Shown: one piece after another, positions 7,654 to 15,707 of the stretch
Layout of the letters: every line of letters starts with the position of its first letter
How positions within the stretch are numbered: the stretch's first letter is position 1
Assembly: GCF_023630205.1 (NCBI RefSeq)
Contig: NZ_JALPRR010000002.1
Location: forward strand, 550,899 to 614,898
DNA length: 64,000 nt
From: Pontibacter ruber
Lineage (GTDB): Bacteria; Bacteroidota; Bacteroidia; Cytophagales; Hymenobacteraceae
Direction of reading: 5' to 3'
Position numbers and translations under genes: made by a program
Notes under the pieces: model-generated
What the model was told of the DNA's origin: nothing
Seen by the model: the letters and a program-made list of their open reading frames with translations, nothing else
Databases searched by the model: none

Positions 7654-9699
7654 ATGGAAACTTTAATCAACAAATTAAGAAACGTTGCACCGAAGGCGGC
7701 TCTGCTGATGGCAGTAGCAGCCGGTGCTGCACTGCAGGGATGTAGCCGCTCGGAAAGCGGTGATAGGGGTGGGGCAACAGCCTCCGCCCTGTCTTCGGAC
7801 GCTGCTTCTGCAGTGTACGTAGCACCCGGCAAGCACGATGAGCTTTACTCTTTCCTTTCAGGGGGCTTTAACGGACAGGTGTCTGTGTACGGTCTTCCTT
7901 CAGGCAGGCTGCTGAAGATCATCCCTGTGTTCTCGCAGCACGCTGAGAACGGCTACGGCTACAACGAGGAAACGAAGGCTATGCTGCAGACCTCGCACGG
8001 CTTTGTGCCATGGGACGACCTGCACCACCCGAAACTGTCGCGGTCTAACGGTACAACAGACGGTCGCTGGTTGTTCGTGAACGGTAACAACACCCCGCGC
8101 GTAGCCCGAGTGGACCTGACCACCTTCGAGACCGTAGAGATTATGGAGATCCCGAACTCGGCTGGTAACCACTGTTCTCCTTACCCAACCAACAACAACG
8201 AGTACGTAATTGCAGGTACCCGCTTCTCTGTTCCGCTGGACATGAAAGGTGGTACAAGCGACGTGTCGCTGGAAGATTACGAAAAAGAATTCCGTGGCTC
8301 TATCTCCTTTATCAAAATAGACCAGGAGAAAGGCGATATGGACCTGGACTTCCAGATACTGGTACCTGGCTTTGACTATGACCTTGCCAACGGCGGCAAA
8401 GGCCCTTCTGAAGACTGGGTATTCTTTACAACCTATAACTCTGAAAAATCCGGTACTCTGAAAGAGATCGGTGCTTCTCAGAACGATAAAGATTACCTGG
8501 CTGCTATTAACTGGAAACTGGCTGCCAAGTATGCCAAAGAAGGTAAAGCACGTGAGATGCCTGCCAACTACTACCACAACAAGATGGATAAAGGCACACA
8601 CACTGCTAAATCTACTGTTAAGAAGAAAGTGCGCTACCTGTTGCCGGAAGATTGCCCAGGCATGATGTACCTACTGCCTGCTCCTAAATCACCACACGGT
8701 ATCGACGTAGACCCAAGCGGTGAGTTCATGGTAGTAAGTGGTAAACTGGCATCGGCTATCCCTGTGTTCTCTTTCGCTAAAATGCAGGATGCGATCAAAA
8801 ACAAGAAGTTTGATGGCGAGAAGAACGGCATTCCAGTACTGCAGTATGAGTCTGTGCTGAAAGGTGAAGTGAAAGAGCCGGGCTTAGGACCATTGCACAC
8901 TGAGTTTGACGGCAAAGGCAACGCGTATACTTCTATGTTCGTGTCTTCTGAAGTTGTGAAATGGAAACTGAACGACCTGAAGGTGATGGACAGAATTCCC
9001 GTATACTATTCCGTTGGTCACTTAATGATACCTGGTGGCGATACAAAAGAACCGTATGGCAAGTACCTGGTAGCCATGAACAAGATCACCAAAGACCGTT
9101 ACCTGCCAACCGGCCCAGAACTGGCCCACTCTGCGCAGCTGATCGATATCTCTGGCGATAAAATGAAACTGTTGCTTGACTTCCCGACTGTAGCGGAACC
9201 ACACTACGCACAGGCCATCAAGGCAGACCTGGTTGCACCTAAGAGTGTGAAATTCCACAAGCTGGATGAAAACAAGCACCCGCAGGCTGCTAAGAAGGAA
9301 AGCGAAGCCAGTGTTACCCGCAAAGGCAATGTGGTACACGCGAAGATGACCTCTATCCGAAGCCACTTTACACCGGATAACATTGAAGGTGTGCAGGTGG
9401 GTGATACCGTATACTTCCACGTAACTAACTTAGAGCAGGACTGGGATGTACCGCACGGATTTGCGGTGATGGGAGCTAACACCTCTGAAACCCTAATCAT
9501 GCCGGGTGCGACACAAACCCTGAAATGGGTACCGAAGAAAGCAGGTGTTTACCCGATGTACTGTACCGACTTCTGCTCTGCGCTGCACCAAGAAATGCAG
9601 GGATATGTGAGGGTATCTCCAAAAGGATCCAACGTGCCGATCAAGTTCTCGACCGGTAAAAAGAAACAGAACATTCCAGGGGTAGCATCAACAAAATAA
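7654..9699 (+). CDS. nosZ: Nitrous oxide reductase NosZ, clade II
   Basis: Periplasmic copper enzyme reducing N2O to N2. The 681 residues carry an N-terminal signal without a twin arginine that ends in a lipobox-like LQGCSRS, as expected for Sec-exported clade II NosZ rather than the Tat-exported clade I. The seven-bladed propeller holding the CuZ site shows histidine motifs DDLHHPKLS, GNHCSPYP, KSPHGIDVDPSGE and LGPLHTEFDGKGNA. The C-terminal cupredoxin domain has the complete CuA set CTDFCSALHQEM (C637, C641, H645, M648). The cytochrome c gene is directly upstream and a strong hairpin terminator directly downstream. No nosR was seen, which agrees with clade II clusters. Confidence 0.98.
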   Translation: METLINKLRNVAPKAALLMAVAAGAALQGCSRSESGDRGGATASALSSDAASAVYVAPGKHDELYSFLSGGFNGQVSVYGLPSGRLLKIIPVFSQHAENGYGYNEETKAMLQTSHGFVPWDDLHHPKLSRSNGTTDGRWLFVNGNNTPRVARVDLTTFETVEIMEIPNSAGNHCSPYPTNNNEYVIAGTRFSVPLDMKGGTSDVSLEDYEKEFRGSISFIKIDQEKGDMDLDFQILVPGFDYDLANGGKGPSEDWVFFTTYNSEKSGTLKEIGASQNDKDYLAAINWKLAAKYAKEGKAREMPANYYHNKMDKGTHTAKSTVKKKVRYLLPEDCPGMMYLLPAPKSPHGIDVDPSGEFMVVSGKLASAIPVFSFAKMQDAIKNKKFDGEKNGIPVLQYESVLKGEVKEPGLGPLHTEFDGKGNAYTSMFVSSEVVKWKLNDLKVMDRIPVYYSVGHLMIPGGDTKEPYGKYLVAMNKITKDRYLPTGPELAHSAQLIDISGDKMKLLLDFPTVAEPHYAQAIKADLVAPKSVKFHKLDENKHPQAAKKESEASVTRKGNVVHAKMTSIRSHFTPDNIEGVQVGDTVYFHVTNLEQDWDVPHGFAVMGANTSETLIMPGATQTLKWVPKKAGVYPMYCTDFCSALHQEMQGYVRVSPKGSNVPIKFSTGKKKQNIPGVASTK

Positions 9700-9716
9700 T
9701 GCTTTAACTGGGCAAA

Positions 9717-9755
9717 TCAGCGGAGGTTGCCCCGGTAGCCTCCGCTGAATTTTTT
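9717..9755 (+). terminator. Rho-independent terminator between nosZ and the nos maturation genes
   Basis: TCAGCGGAGG (9717-9726) pairs with CCTCCGCTGA (9739-9748), followed by ATTTTTT. It splits the nos gene set, so the downstream genes depend on read-through or on a promoter in 9756-9845, where I see no clear -7 box. Confidence 0.85.
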
Positions 9756-9845
9756 AACCTGAGTCGCGGGTTATTTCTGAGGTCTTACACTAAGACTCAT
9801 ACTTACCACACGACTCAATTCTATTTCACCTTAAACTATAAAAGG

Positions 9846-10457
9846 ATGAAAGCTTTACATAGAGTGCTGATGATTTTTGCGGCACTATCACTTGGCTTGC
9901 TGTTTATGTTCCCGATGTGGAAGATCTACCTCAAAGCCCCACAATACCCTGAAGGCCTGGAGATGCATATCTGGGTGAATAAGATCGCCGGAAGCTCCGA
10001 AGGTATCCTTCAAAACTTCAATATCCTCAACCACTACATTGGCATGGCGCCTATACACGCCGACTCGTTTGCCGAGCTCAAATTCATGCCTTATGTAGTT
10101 ATCTTCTTTATGATCACCGGTGTTATAGTTGCCCTGATCGGCAAGCGTAATTTAGCAGGTGCCTGGGCAGGTTTGCTAATGGGTGCCGGTGCAGCCGGTA
10201 TACTTGACTTTTATTTATGGCTGGTAAAGTTCGGTACCAACCTGAGCCCTGAAGCTCCCATCAAAGTGCCGGGCATGACATATATTCCGCCCTTGCTGGG
10301 CCACAAAACATTGCTCAACTTCGAGGCGCTTTCGTTGCCTGCTTTAGGCAGTGCCGGTATCATGCTGGCCATCGTTTTCAGCGTACTTGCCTTTTACCTG
10401 AGCTACCGGGCAAGCAAAAAAGAATTAGTTAACAAACCCGTACATACCGCCGCATGA
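9846..10457 (+). CDS. nos-cluster integral membrane protein (NosB candidate)
   Basis: 203 residues with about five hydrophobic helices: an N-terminal one (VLMIFAALSLGLLFMFPMW), then a soluble loop with His and Met residues (EMHIWVNKI, LNHYIGMAPIHA), then PYVVIFFMITGVIVALIG, two further helices around GAWAGLLMGAGAAGILDFYLW, and a C-terminal helix. Clade II nos clusters usually encode a membrane protein at this position, called NosB; function in the literature is unsettled. The His/Met-rich loop, which would face the periplasm, suggests copper handling or electron transfer, but this is inference. It overlaps nosL by 4 bases (ATGA), so the two are translationally coupled. Confidence 0.75.
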   Translation: MKALHRVLMIFAALSLGLLFMFPMWKIYLKAPQYPEGLEMHIWVNKIAGSSEGILQNFNILNHYIGMAPIHADSFAELKFMPYVVIFFMITGVIVALIGKRNLAGAWAGLLMGAGAAGILDFYLWLVKFGTNLSPEAPIKVPGMTYIPPLLGHKTLLNFEALSLPALGSAGIMLAIVFSVLAFYLSYRASKKELVNKPVHTAA

Positions 10458-10915
10458 GACCTGTTGTAACCATAGTTGCGTTGCTTTTTATACTTTGTTT
10501 TGCCTTTAGTTGCAAGCCAGAGCAGAAACCCATACCCTACGGAGCAGCCAACTGTGCCCATTGCAACATGACCGTGGCCGACAACCGCTACGGTGCCGAA
10601 CTGGTAAACGACAAAGGCAAAGCGTTCTTTTTCGACTCCTCGGAATGTATGATGGCGTACGTGAACGAACAACCCGAACTGGGTAAGAATGCTGCCTTTT
10701 TGCTGGTGAGCGATTTTACAAAACCCGGGGAACTGATCGATGCCCGGAGGGCGCACTTTCTGCAGTCGAAGCAGCTGCCAAGCCCGATGGGATTTTATTT
10801 AACAGCTATAGGTGAGAGCGCTGCAGCTACCAACATGCAACAGGAATTTGGCGGACGTTTGCTGACCTGGGACGAAGCGGTTTTAACCGTGAAGAATAAT
10901 GAAAAACCTGAGTAA
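10454..10915 (+). CDS. nosL: Copper chaperone lipoprotein NosL
   Basis: 153 residues with a lipoprotein signal (FILCFAFSCKPEQ) and the NosL copper-binding signature NCAHCNMTVAD (C-x2-C-x-M). The remainder (YGAELVNDKGKAFFFDSSEC, GFYLTA) is the family fold. NosL delivers Cu(I) for assembly of the NosZ CuZ centre in the periplasm, together with NosDFY. The gene overlaps its neighbours on both sides (4 bases with the membrane protein gene, 17 bases with nosD), as expected for a tightly coupled assembly operon. Confidence 0.95.
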   Translation: MRPVVTIVALLFILCFAFSCKPEQKPIPYGAANCAHCNMTVADNRYGAELVNDKGKAFFFDSSECMMAYVNEQPELGKNAAFLLVSDFTKPGELIDARRAHFLQSKQLPSPMGFYLTAIGESAAATNMQQEFGGRLLTWDEAVLTVKNNEKPE

Positions 10916-12194
10916 ACATACTTTTATACTTTGCACTTTGGTGTTGCTGCTGCTGGCTGATGTGGCCTTTGGCAGTACACTTAAGGTGTGCAAAACCTGT
11001 ACCTATACTTCCGTAAAACAGGCTGTGAAAAAGGCCAAGGCCGGCGACACCGTGCTGATACAGGGAGGCGTGTACCAGGAACATGGAATTGTAATCGACA
11101 AGCCCCTGACCATATTGGGCCAGAACAAATCGGTACTGGACGGTAACTTTCAAGGCCAGATCATTACGGTTTTGGCAGATAATGTGACCATAGAAGGCCT
11201 TACGCTTAAAAACATAAAAACCAGCTACCGCCAGGACGATGCCGCCATTCGCGTAGTGGAGCGCAGCAATATCCGGATACTGAACAACACCATACTTAAC
11301 ACCTACTTCGGCATTTACCTGCAGAACTCAGACAACTGCGTGATAAAAGGCAATGTCGTTTCCGGCAGGGATGTAACTGGCCTGAACGAATCGGCTTTGG
11401 GCAACGCGATACACTTGTGGTACTGCAACAACGCCGACATCAGCAACAACAAAGTAAGCGGCCACCGCGACGGCATTTACCTGGAATTTGTAAAGGAAAG
11501 CGAGATCAAGAACAACCTGAGTCAGCACAACCTGCGCTACGGCTTGCACTTCATGTTTTCGGATGGCAACGTGTACACGCACAATACCTTCCGTAAAAAC
11601 GGCGCCGGCGTGGCCGTCATGTACACCCACAACATCCGGATGGAGCACAACACGTTTGAAGGGAACTGGGGCGCCGCTGCCTATGGCTTGCTTTTGAAAG
11701 AGATCACCAACAGTGTGATCAAAAGCAATACCTTCCGCAGAAACACCACCGGCATTTACATGGAAAGCTCCAGCCGGTTGGACATACAGAAAAACCAATT
11801 TGACAAGAACGGCTGGGCCATCCGGTTGCTGAGCAGCTGCATACAGGATACCTTTAGACTGAACAATTTTACAGGTAACTCTTTTGATGTAAGCACGAAC
11901 GGTACCCCTACCATGAACCTGTTCGAGAACAACTACTGGGACAAGTATAACGGCTACGACCTGGATAAGAACAGGGTAGGAGACGTGCCCTACCGCCCGG
12001 TAAGTTTATACTCGATGCTGGTAGAAAAAGTACCGCCTTCGGTTATGTTTATGCGCAGCTTTCTGGTTGATTTGATGGACAACATCGAGAAAGTGATGCC
12101 AAGCTTTATACCGGAGACCTTGATTGATGAACAGCCTTTGATGAGGAAAATGAATTATGATAACGATACAAAACTTACGCAAGTCATACGGTAA
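10899..12194 (+). CDS. nosD: Nitrous oxide reductase maturation protein NosD
   Basis: 431-residue periplasmic parallel beta-helix protein, the partner of the NosFY ABC transporter that inserts sulfur or copper into NosZ. A signal peptide (about 1-24, LLLADVAFG) precedes a long run of NosD/CASH repeats, for example ITVLADNVTIEGLTLKN, IRILNNTILNTYFGIYL and NDADISNNKVSGHRDGIYLE-type rungs in the middle third. The C-terminal tail (PPSVMFMRSFLVDLMDNIEK) is typical for the family. It overlaps nosF by 38 bases. Confidence 0.95.
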   Translation: MKNLSKHTFILCTLVLLLLADVAFGSTLKVCKTCTYTSVKQAVKKAKAGDTVLIQGGVYQEHGIVIDKPLTILGQNKSVLDGNFQGQIITVLADNVTIEGLTLKNIKTSYRQDDAAIRVVERSNIRILNNTILNTYFGIYLQNSDNCVIKGNVVSGRDVTGLNESALGNAIHLWYCNNADISNNKVSGHRDGIYLEFVKESEIKNNLSQHNLRYGLHFMFSDGNVYTHNTFRKNGAGVAVMYTHNIRMEHNTFEGNWGAAAYGLLLKEITNSVIKSNTFRRNTTGIYMESSSRLDIQKNQFDKNGWAIRLLSSCIQDTFRLNNFTGNSFDVSTNGTPTMNLFENNYWDKYNGYDLDKNRVGDVPYRPVSLYSMLVEKVPPSVMFMRSFLVDLMDNIEKVMPSFIPETLIDEQPLMRKMNYDNDTKLTQVIR

Positions 12195-12864
12195 GTTAAA
12201 CGTACTGAAAGATGTGAGCGTCGTATTCGATGCGGGCAGGATCGTGTCTGTGATCGGGCCGAACGGATCGGGTAAAACCACCATGATCAAATGCATCCTG
12301 GGCATGGTATTGCCAGATGGCGGCGATATTAAAATAGGTGGCGAAAGTATCCTTAAGAAACACGCCTACCGCAGCCAGATCGGCTACATGCCCCAGATCG
12401 GACGTTACCCTGAAAACATGAAAATACGCCAGGTGATCGGGATGATCCGCGACATCCGCAAAGATGTGAAGCAGGTGGATGAAGAGCTGATCGGCTTGTA
12501 TGGCCTGAAGGAAATGTATGAGAAGCGCATGGGCGCACTGTCGGGTGGTACCAAGCAGAAAGTGAGCGCTGCGCTGGCTTTTATGTTCAACCCCAAGATT
12601 CTGATACTCGATGAGCCCACCGCCGGCCTGGATCCCATTTCGGCCGAGATCCTGAAGTGCAAGATCCTGAAAGAGAAAAAGAAAGGCAAACTTATACTTA
12701 TCACTTCGCACATCATGAGCGAGGTAGAAGAAGTAGCCGACGAAGTAATGTGCCTGATGGATGGGCAACTGAAGTTCCATGAAACCATTGAATCCATCAA
12801 AGCCCAGACAAATGAAGAACGCCTGAGCCGGGCCATTGCCAAAATAATGAACGAGGAGGACTAA
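12157..12864 (+). CDS. nosF: ABC transporter ATP-binding protein NosF
   Basis: 235-residue cytoplasmic ATPase of the NosDFY complex. Walker A GPNGSGKTTM, Q-loop region QIGYMPQIGRYPENM, ABC signature LSGGTKQKVS, Walker B ILILDEPTAGLD and switch His (ITSHIMSEVEE) are all present, so it should be active. The start at 12157 lies inside the nosD frame; MITIQNLRKSYG is the family N-terminus. It is 3 bases upstream of nosY. Confidence 0.96.
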   Translation: MITIQNLRKSYGKLNVLKDVSVVFDAGRIVSVIGPNGSGKTTMIKCILGMVLPDGGDIKIGGESILKKHAYRSQIGYMPQIGRYPENMKIRQVIGMIRDIRKDVKQVDEELIGLYGLKEMYEKRMGALSGGTKQKVSAALAFMFNPKILILDEPTAGLDPISAEILKCKILKEKKKGKLILITSHIMSEVEEVADEVMCLMDGQLKFHETIESIKAQTNEERLSRAIAKIMNEED

Positions 12865-12867
12865 GGT

Positions 12868-13635
12868 ATGAACAAGATCATCAAATACGTTTTTTATGAC
12901 ATCATCCGGAGCAAGATCATGATTGCTTATACCTTGTTCCTGCTGCTGCTTACCATTGGGTTGTTTAACCTGGGCGGCAACCCCGACAAAGCGATCCTGA
13001 GCCTGCTCAACATCGTGCTGCTGACAGTGCCGCTGATCAGTATCGTTTTTGCCACGACGCACTTTTACAACTCCTATGAGTTTATGGAGCTGCTGGTGGC
13101 ACAACCCATTAACCGTACGAGGATCTTTATGAGCGAGTACCTGGGCGTGGCGTGTTCTCTTTCCGGTGCTTTCATACTTGGTGTGGGCCTACCGGTACTG
13201 CTTTTCGGTGCCAGCCTCACCGGTTTATACCTGCTGCTGACCGGTGTGTTCATTACGTTCATTTTTGTGGCGCTGGCTTTCCTGGCTTCGGTGCTCACCC
13301 GCGACAAGGCGAAAGGCATAGGCATTGCCCTGCTGGTATGGTTCTACTTTGCCCTGATCTACGACGGCATCGTGTTGTTTATACTTTACTACTTCAGCGA
13401 TTACCCACTGGAGAATGCAACCCTGGCCATGACGGCGCTGAACCCGGTAGACCTGGGAAGAATAATAGTGCTGCTAAACCTGGATGTGTCGGCGCTGATG
13501 GGCTATACCGGCGCTTTGTATAAAAGTATACTTGGCAGTGTGTGGGGCATCGGTCTTGCCTTTGGCCTGCTGCTGCTGTGGATTCTGGTTCCGATACTGA
13601 GCTCGAGAAGAATCTTTTCAAGACGCGATATTTAA
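12868..13635 (+). CDS. nosY: ABC transporter permease NosY
   Basis: 255-residue inner-membrane permease with about six helices (e.g. MIAYTLFLLLLTIGLFNLG, GLYLLLTGVFITFIFVALAF, ending GLAFGLLLLWILVPIL). The block FYNSYEFMELLVAQPINRT is characteristic of ABC-2-type NosY proteins. It forms the membrane part of NosDFY and closes the cluster, with a strong terminator 45 bases later. No Rieske, nosR or nosX gene follows. Confidence 0.94.
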   Translation: MNKIIKYVFYDIIRSKIMIAYTLFLLLLTIGLFNLGGNPDKAILSLLNIVLLTVPLISIVFATTHFYNSYEFMELLVAQPINRTRIFMSEYLGVACSLSGAFILGVGLPVLLFGASLTGLYLLLTGVFITFIFVALAFLASVLTRDKAKGIGIALLVWFYFALIYDGIVLFILYYFSDYPLENATLAMTALNPVDLGRIIVLLNLDVSALMGYTGALYKSILGSVWGIGLAFGLLLLWILVPILSSRRIFSRRDI

Positions 13636-13680
13636 AGGCTTATTTGCCGTATATAAGATAGTGTTTAGTGGTTTCGATTA

Positions 13681-13714
13681 AAAAAGCGCAGGTGTTGGCC
13701 TGCGCTTTTTGTTT
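13681..13714 (+). terminator. Rho-independent terminator after nosY
   Basis: AAAAAGCGCAGG (13681-13692) pairs perfectly with CCTGCGCTTTTT (13699-13710), with a 6-base loop. With A and T runs on both sides it can also end transcription of the converging proline dehydrogenase gene. Confidence 0.92.
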
Positions 13715-13738
13715 TAGAGAGTTATACTTTACTTACTG

Positions 13739-14908
13739 CTACAGGAGGCTTCTGCGGCGCAGTTCTCCTTCCAGCAAATGTAATTCTCTGCCTGTTTGCC
13801 CGGATACAGAAGCGCTTTCCTCCACCCGACGGATAATGTGTGGCAGGGCCTTTTTTGCTTCGCCGTAAGGGAGGTATTTGGATGCCTGGAAACCCGCCTG
13901 CGCCAGGTTGAAGGTCAGGTGGTCGCTCATACCATACAGCTGTGCGAAGTGTACCCGGTGCCTGAGCAACTTAAGCTCGCCTTCTGCCATACGTTCCGTT
14001 AAATAGCGGGTACTTTCCTGGTTGTGCGTGGCAGCGCAAAGCTCCAAGCGGTGCAGGTTATAGAGGCAAATATCTAGGCCCTGGTTAAAGCTTTTGTCGG
14101 TAGCAACCTTCTCTGTGAAAACTGCAGGGGCATGATCGTATACTCTCGCCCGCTCCAGTTCCTTTTCGTGAAAAGCCCCGCGAACCAGTTTTATACCTAA
14201 AAGTGCTTGTTTTCCCGCAAACCTTTCCAGGCAGGCCTTCAGGTAATCAACACGATCGGTGCGGTACATCTGCACCGTATTGAGCACAACTGCCCGCTGG
14301 CTGTTGTAGCGGAGCATCATTTTCTCGGCTAATGCATCCACGGGTACTTGCTGCCAGCTTTCTTCGGCATCTATGTGCATGCACATGCCGGCATTGGCCA
14401 CAGCTTTACAGACAGAATCAAGGCGCGCCTCTGTTCTGTCAAATGCCTGCTGCTCTTCAGTGGTCAGTTGTTCCTGGGCAGTTATTTTTTCAAAGATGGA
14501 TTTTGGTCCTAATTTGCTCAGCCTGATGCTCAGCGAAATAGATGCCCCGGATTTTGCTGCCCGCCTGATATCATGCAAAAGTTCCTGTTGTACCTGGTCA
14601 TACCCGGCTTCGGTTTGTTGGGCTTCGGCAGCATAGTCCAGCACAGCGCGTACGTTGGCGCCAGCTAATTTTTCCATCACCCGCTTTGCGTCTTCAACTG
14701 TTTCGCCCCCGCTGAAATGGCTGTACACCGATTTCTTGAGTTGTTCTTTGATGGGCAAGCCCCGCTTCAGGGCCCAGATAAAGGCAGGCTTTAAGGCCAT
14801 GCTGAACAGGTGGTGTGCCTGTTGCAGCTCTTCGTTGGTTTTGATACAGAAGGCTACGAGTAAATTGTCCGGTTCAAAAGTGATTGCACCTGGAGATTTC
14901 TTATCCAT
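13739..14908 (-). CDS. Proline dehydrogenase, paralogue 1
   Basis: 389-residue monofunctional FAD-dependent proline dehydrogenase (PutA PRODH barrel), oxidising L-proline to pyrroline-5-carboxylate and feeding electrons to quinone. Visible family blocks are HIDAEESW, QMYRTDRVDYL, GIKLVRGAFHEKE, CAATHNQEST, QLYGMSDHLTFNL, KYLPYGEAKKA and the substrate-binding IIRRVEE (paired arginines). It is a clear paralogue of the gene at 17566-18756 along its whole length. A small difference is RGAF here against RGAY in the other copy. An FNR-type palindrome (15117-15128) and a near-consensus -7 box on this strand (15089-15096) lie about 185-220 bases upstream, suggesting regulation together with the nitrogen-oxide genes. 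Confidence 0.93.
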   Translation of the reverse strand: MDKKSPGAITFEPDNLLVAFCIKTNEELQQAHHLFSMALKPAFIWALKRGLPIKEQLKKSVYSHFSGGETVEDAKRVMEKLAGANVRAVLDYAAEAQQTEAGYDQVQQELLHDIRRAAKSGASISLSIRLSKLGPKSIFEKITAQEQLTTEEQQAFDRTEARLDSVCKAVANAGMCMHIDAEESWQQVPVDALAEKMMLRYNSQRAVVLNTVQMYRTDRVDYLKACLERFAGKQALLGIKLVRGAFHEKELERARVYDHAPAVFTEKVATDKSFNQGLDICLYNLHRLELCAATHNQESTRYLTERMAEGELKLLRHRVHFAQLYGMSDHLTFNLAQAGFQASKYLPYGEAKKALPHIIRRVEESASVSGQTGRELHLLEGELRRRSLL

Positions 14909-15116
14909 AACAAGAAAGCTGTAAATGTGTAAGATCTGTTACAGTTACCGCTTTCTGTAAGGCTGGTAGCGGTGGGCCCAGAGTGGGAGCGCCTGTGCAG
15001 AGCGAGCAAAAAGTATAAGCCAAGCCGCTTAAATGGCAGGTCGGATTGCCCGAACTATAACCACCAAGGTAATCAGAAGGGGAGAGGGCAAAAATGCAGT
15101 TCGTCAACTTAAAAGA

Positions 15117-15128
15117 TGATAAATGTCA
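15117..15128. promoter_or_regulatory. CRP/FNR-type operator upstream of proline dehydrogenase 1
   Basis: TGATAAATGTCA fits TGA-N6-TCA and differs from the nos-upstream site at one base. On the minus strand a near -7 box, CATTTTTG (15096-15089), is centred 30 bases downstream, close to the spacing of a directly activated (class II) FNR promoter. The stretch 14909-15208 has no gene that I can support. Confidence 0.6.
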
Positions 15129-15208
15129 ACTTCCAAGCTGCATTCTGACCGGCATGCGTGTTGCCGTAGATCTAGTATTAAACTTATTTATACCTGCTGA
15201 AAGAGTAA

Positions 15209-15246
15209 AACGCTACCGGCTCATGATCTTATCAGCCGGTAGCGTT
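15209..15246 (-). terminator. Terminator after queD
   Basis: AACGCTACCGGCT (15209-15221) pairs with AGCCGGTAGCGTT (15234-15246), a 13-bp stem. Read on the minus strand it is followed by TTTT and lies 12 bases after the queD stop. Confidence 0.85.
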
Positions 15247-15257
15247 ATTTATGTTAC

Positions 15258-15707
15258 TTACCTGTTATCAGAGGCATACCACTCGGCAAAGGAATTCTGC
15301 GTTTCCCAGAGCTTCAGGCTGTGCAGCTCAACACCTGCCGGCAGGCTTCCGGAAAGGCGCGTTTTCATGTCGATGAGCATGTTCTCGCAGGTAGGCTGGT
15401 AAGGCACCAGCACCAGCTTGTGGTGCAGCGCCCGCAGCACATCGACCAGTTCCGCCGGGCTGTCCTGGCGCAGCAGGAGCGCATGGTCCATCTGCTCAAG
15501 TATAAGCTCCTGCACTAGCTTTTTAAGGTCGCCGAAGTCCACCACCATGCCATTTTTCGGGTGAAATTCATCTACCAGGGGCGTTCCGATAACGGTAACC
15601 TGCAGCTTGTACGAATGGCCGTGAATATTGCGGCAGGGACCGTTGTAGTTCTGCAAAGCGTGCGCCGCTTCAAAGGTAAAAAGTCGTGTCAGTCTTATCC
15701 GGGTCAT
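15258..15707 (-). CDS. queD: 6-carboxytetrahydropterin synthase QueD
   Basis: 149-residue pterin enzyme that converts dihydroneopterin triphosphate to 6-carboxytetrahydropterin, the substrate of QueE (encoded at 3678-4355). Zinc ligands are in FEAAHAL and IHGHSY, the catalytic Cys is in GPCRNIHGH, and the later blocks MVVDFGDLK, MDHALLL and PTCENM match the family. The start overlaps the stop of the upstream flavoprotein gene by 4 bases (ATGA), so translation is coupled to a gene with no known queuosine role. It ends at the hairpin 15209-15246. Confidence 0.94.
   Translation of the reverse strand: MTRIRLTRLFTFEAAHALQNYNGPCRNIHGHSYKLQVTVIGTPLVDEFHPKNGMVVDFGDLKKLVQELILEQMDHALLLRQDSPAELVDVLRALHHKLVLVPYQPTCENMLIDMKTRLSGSLPAGVELHSLKLWETQNSFAEWYASDNR

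Noticed and set aside
7900..8601. Long minus-strand open frame inside nosZ
   Set aside because: It mirrors a highly conserved gene on the other strand, has no plausible domain and reflects codon bias of nosZ.
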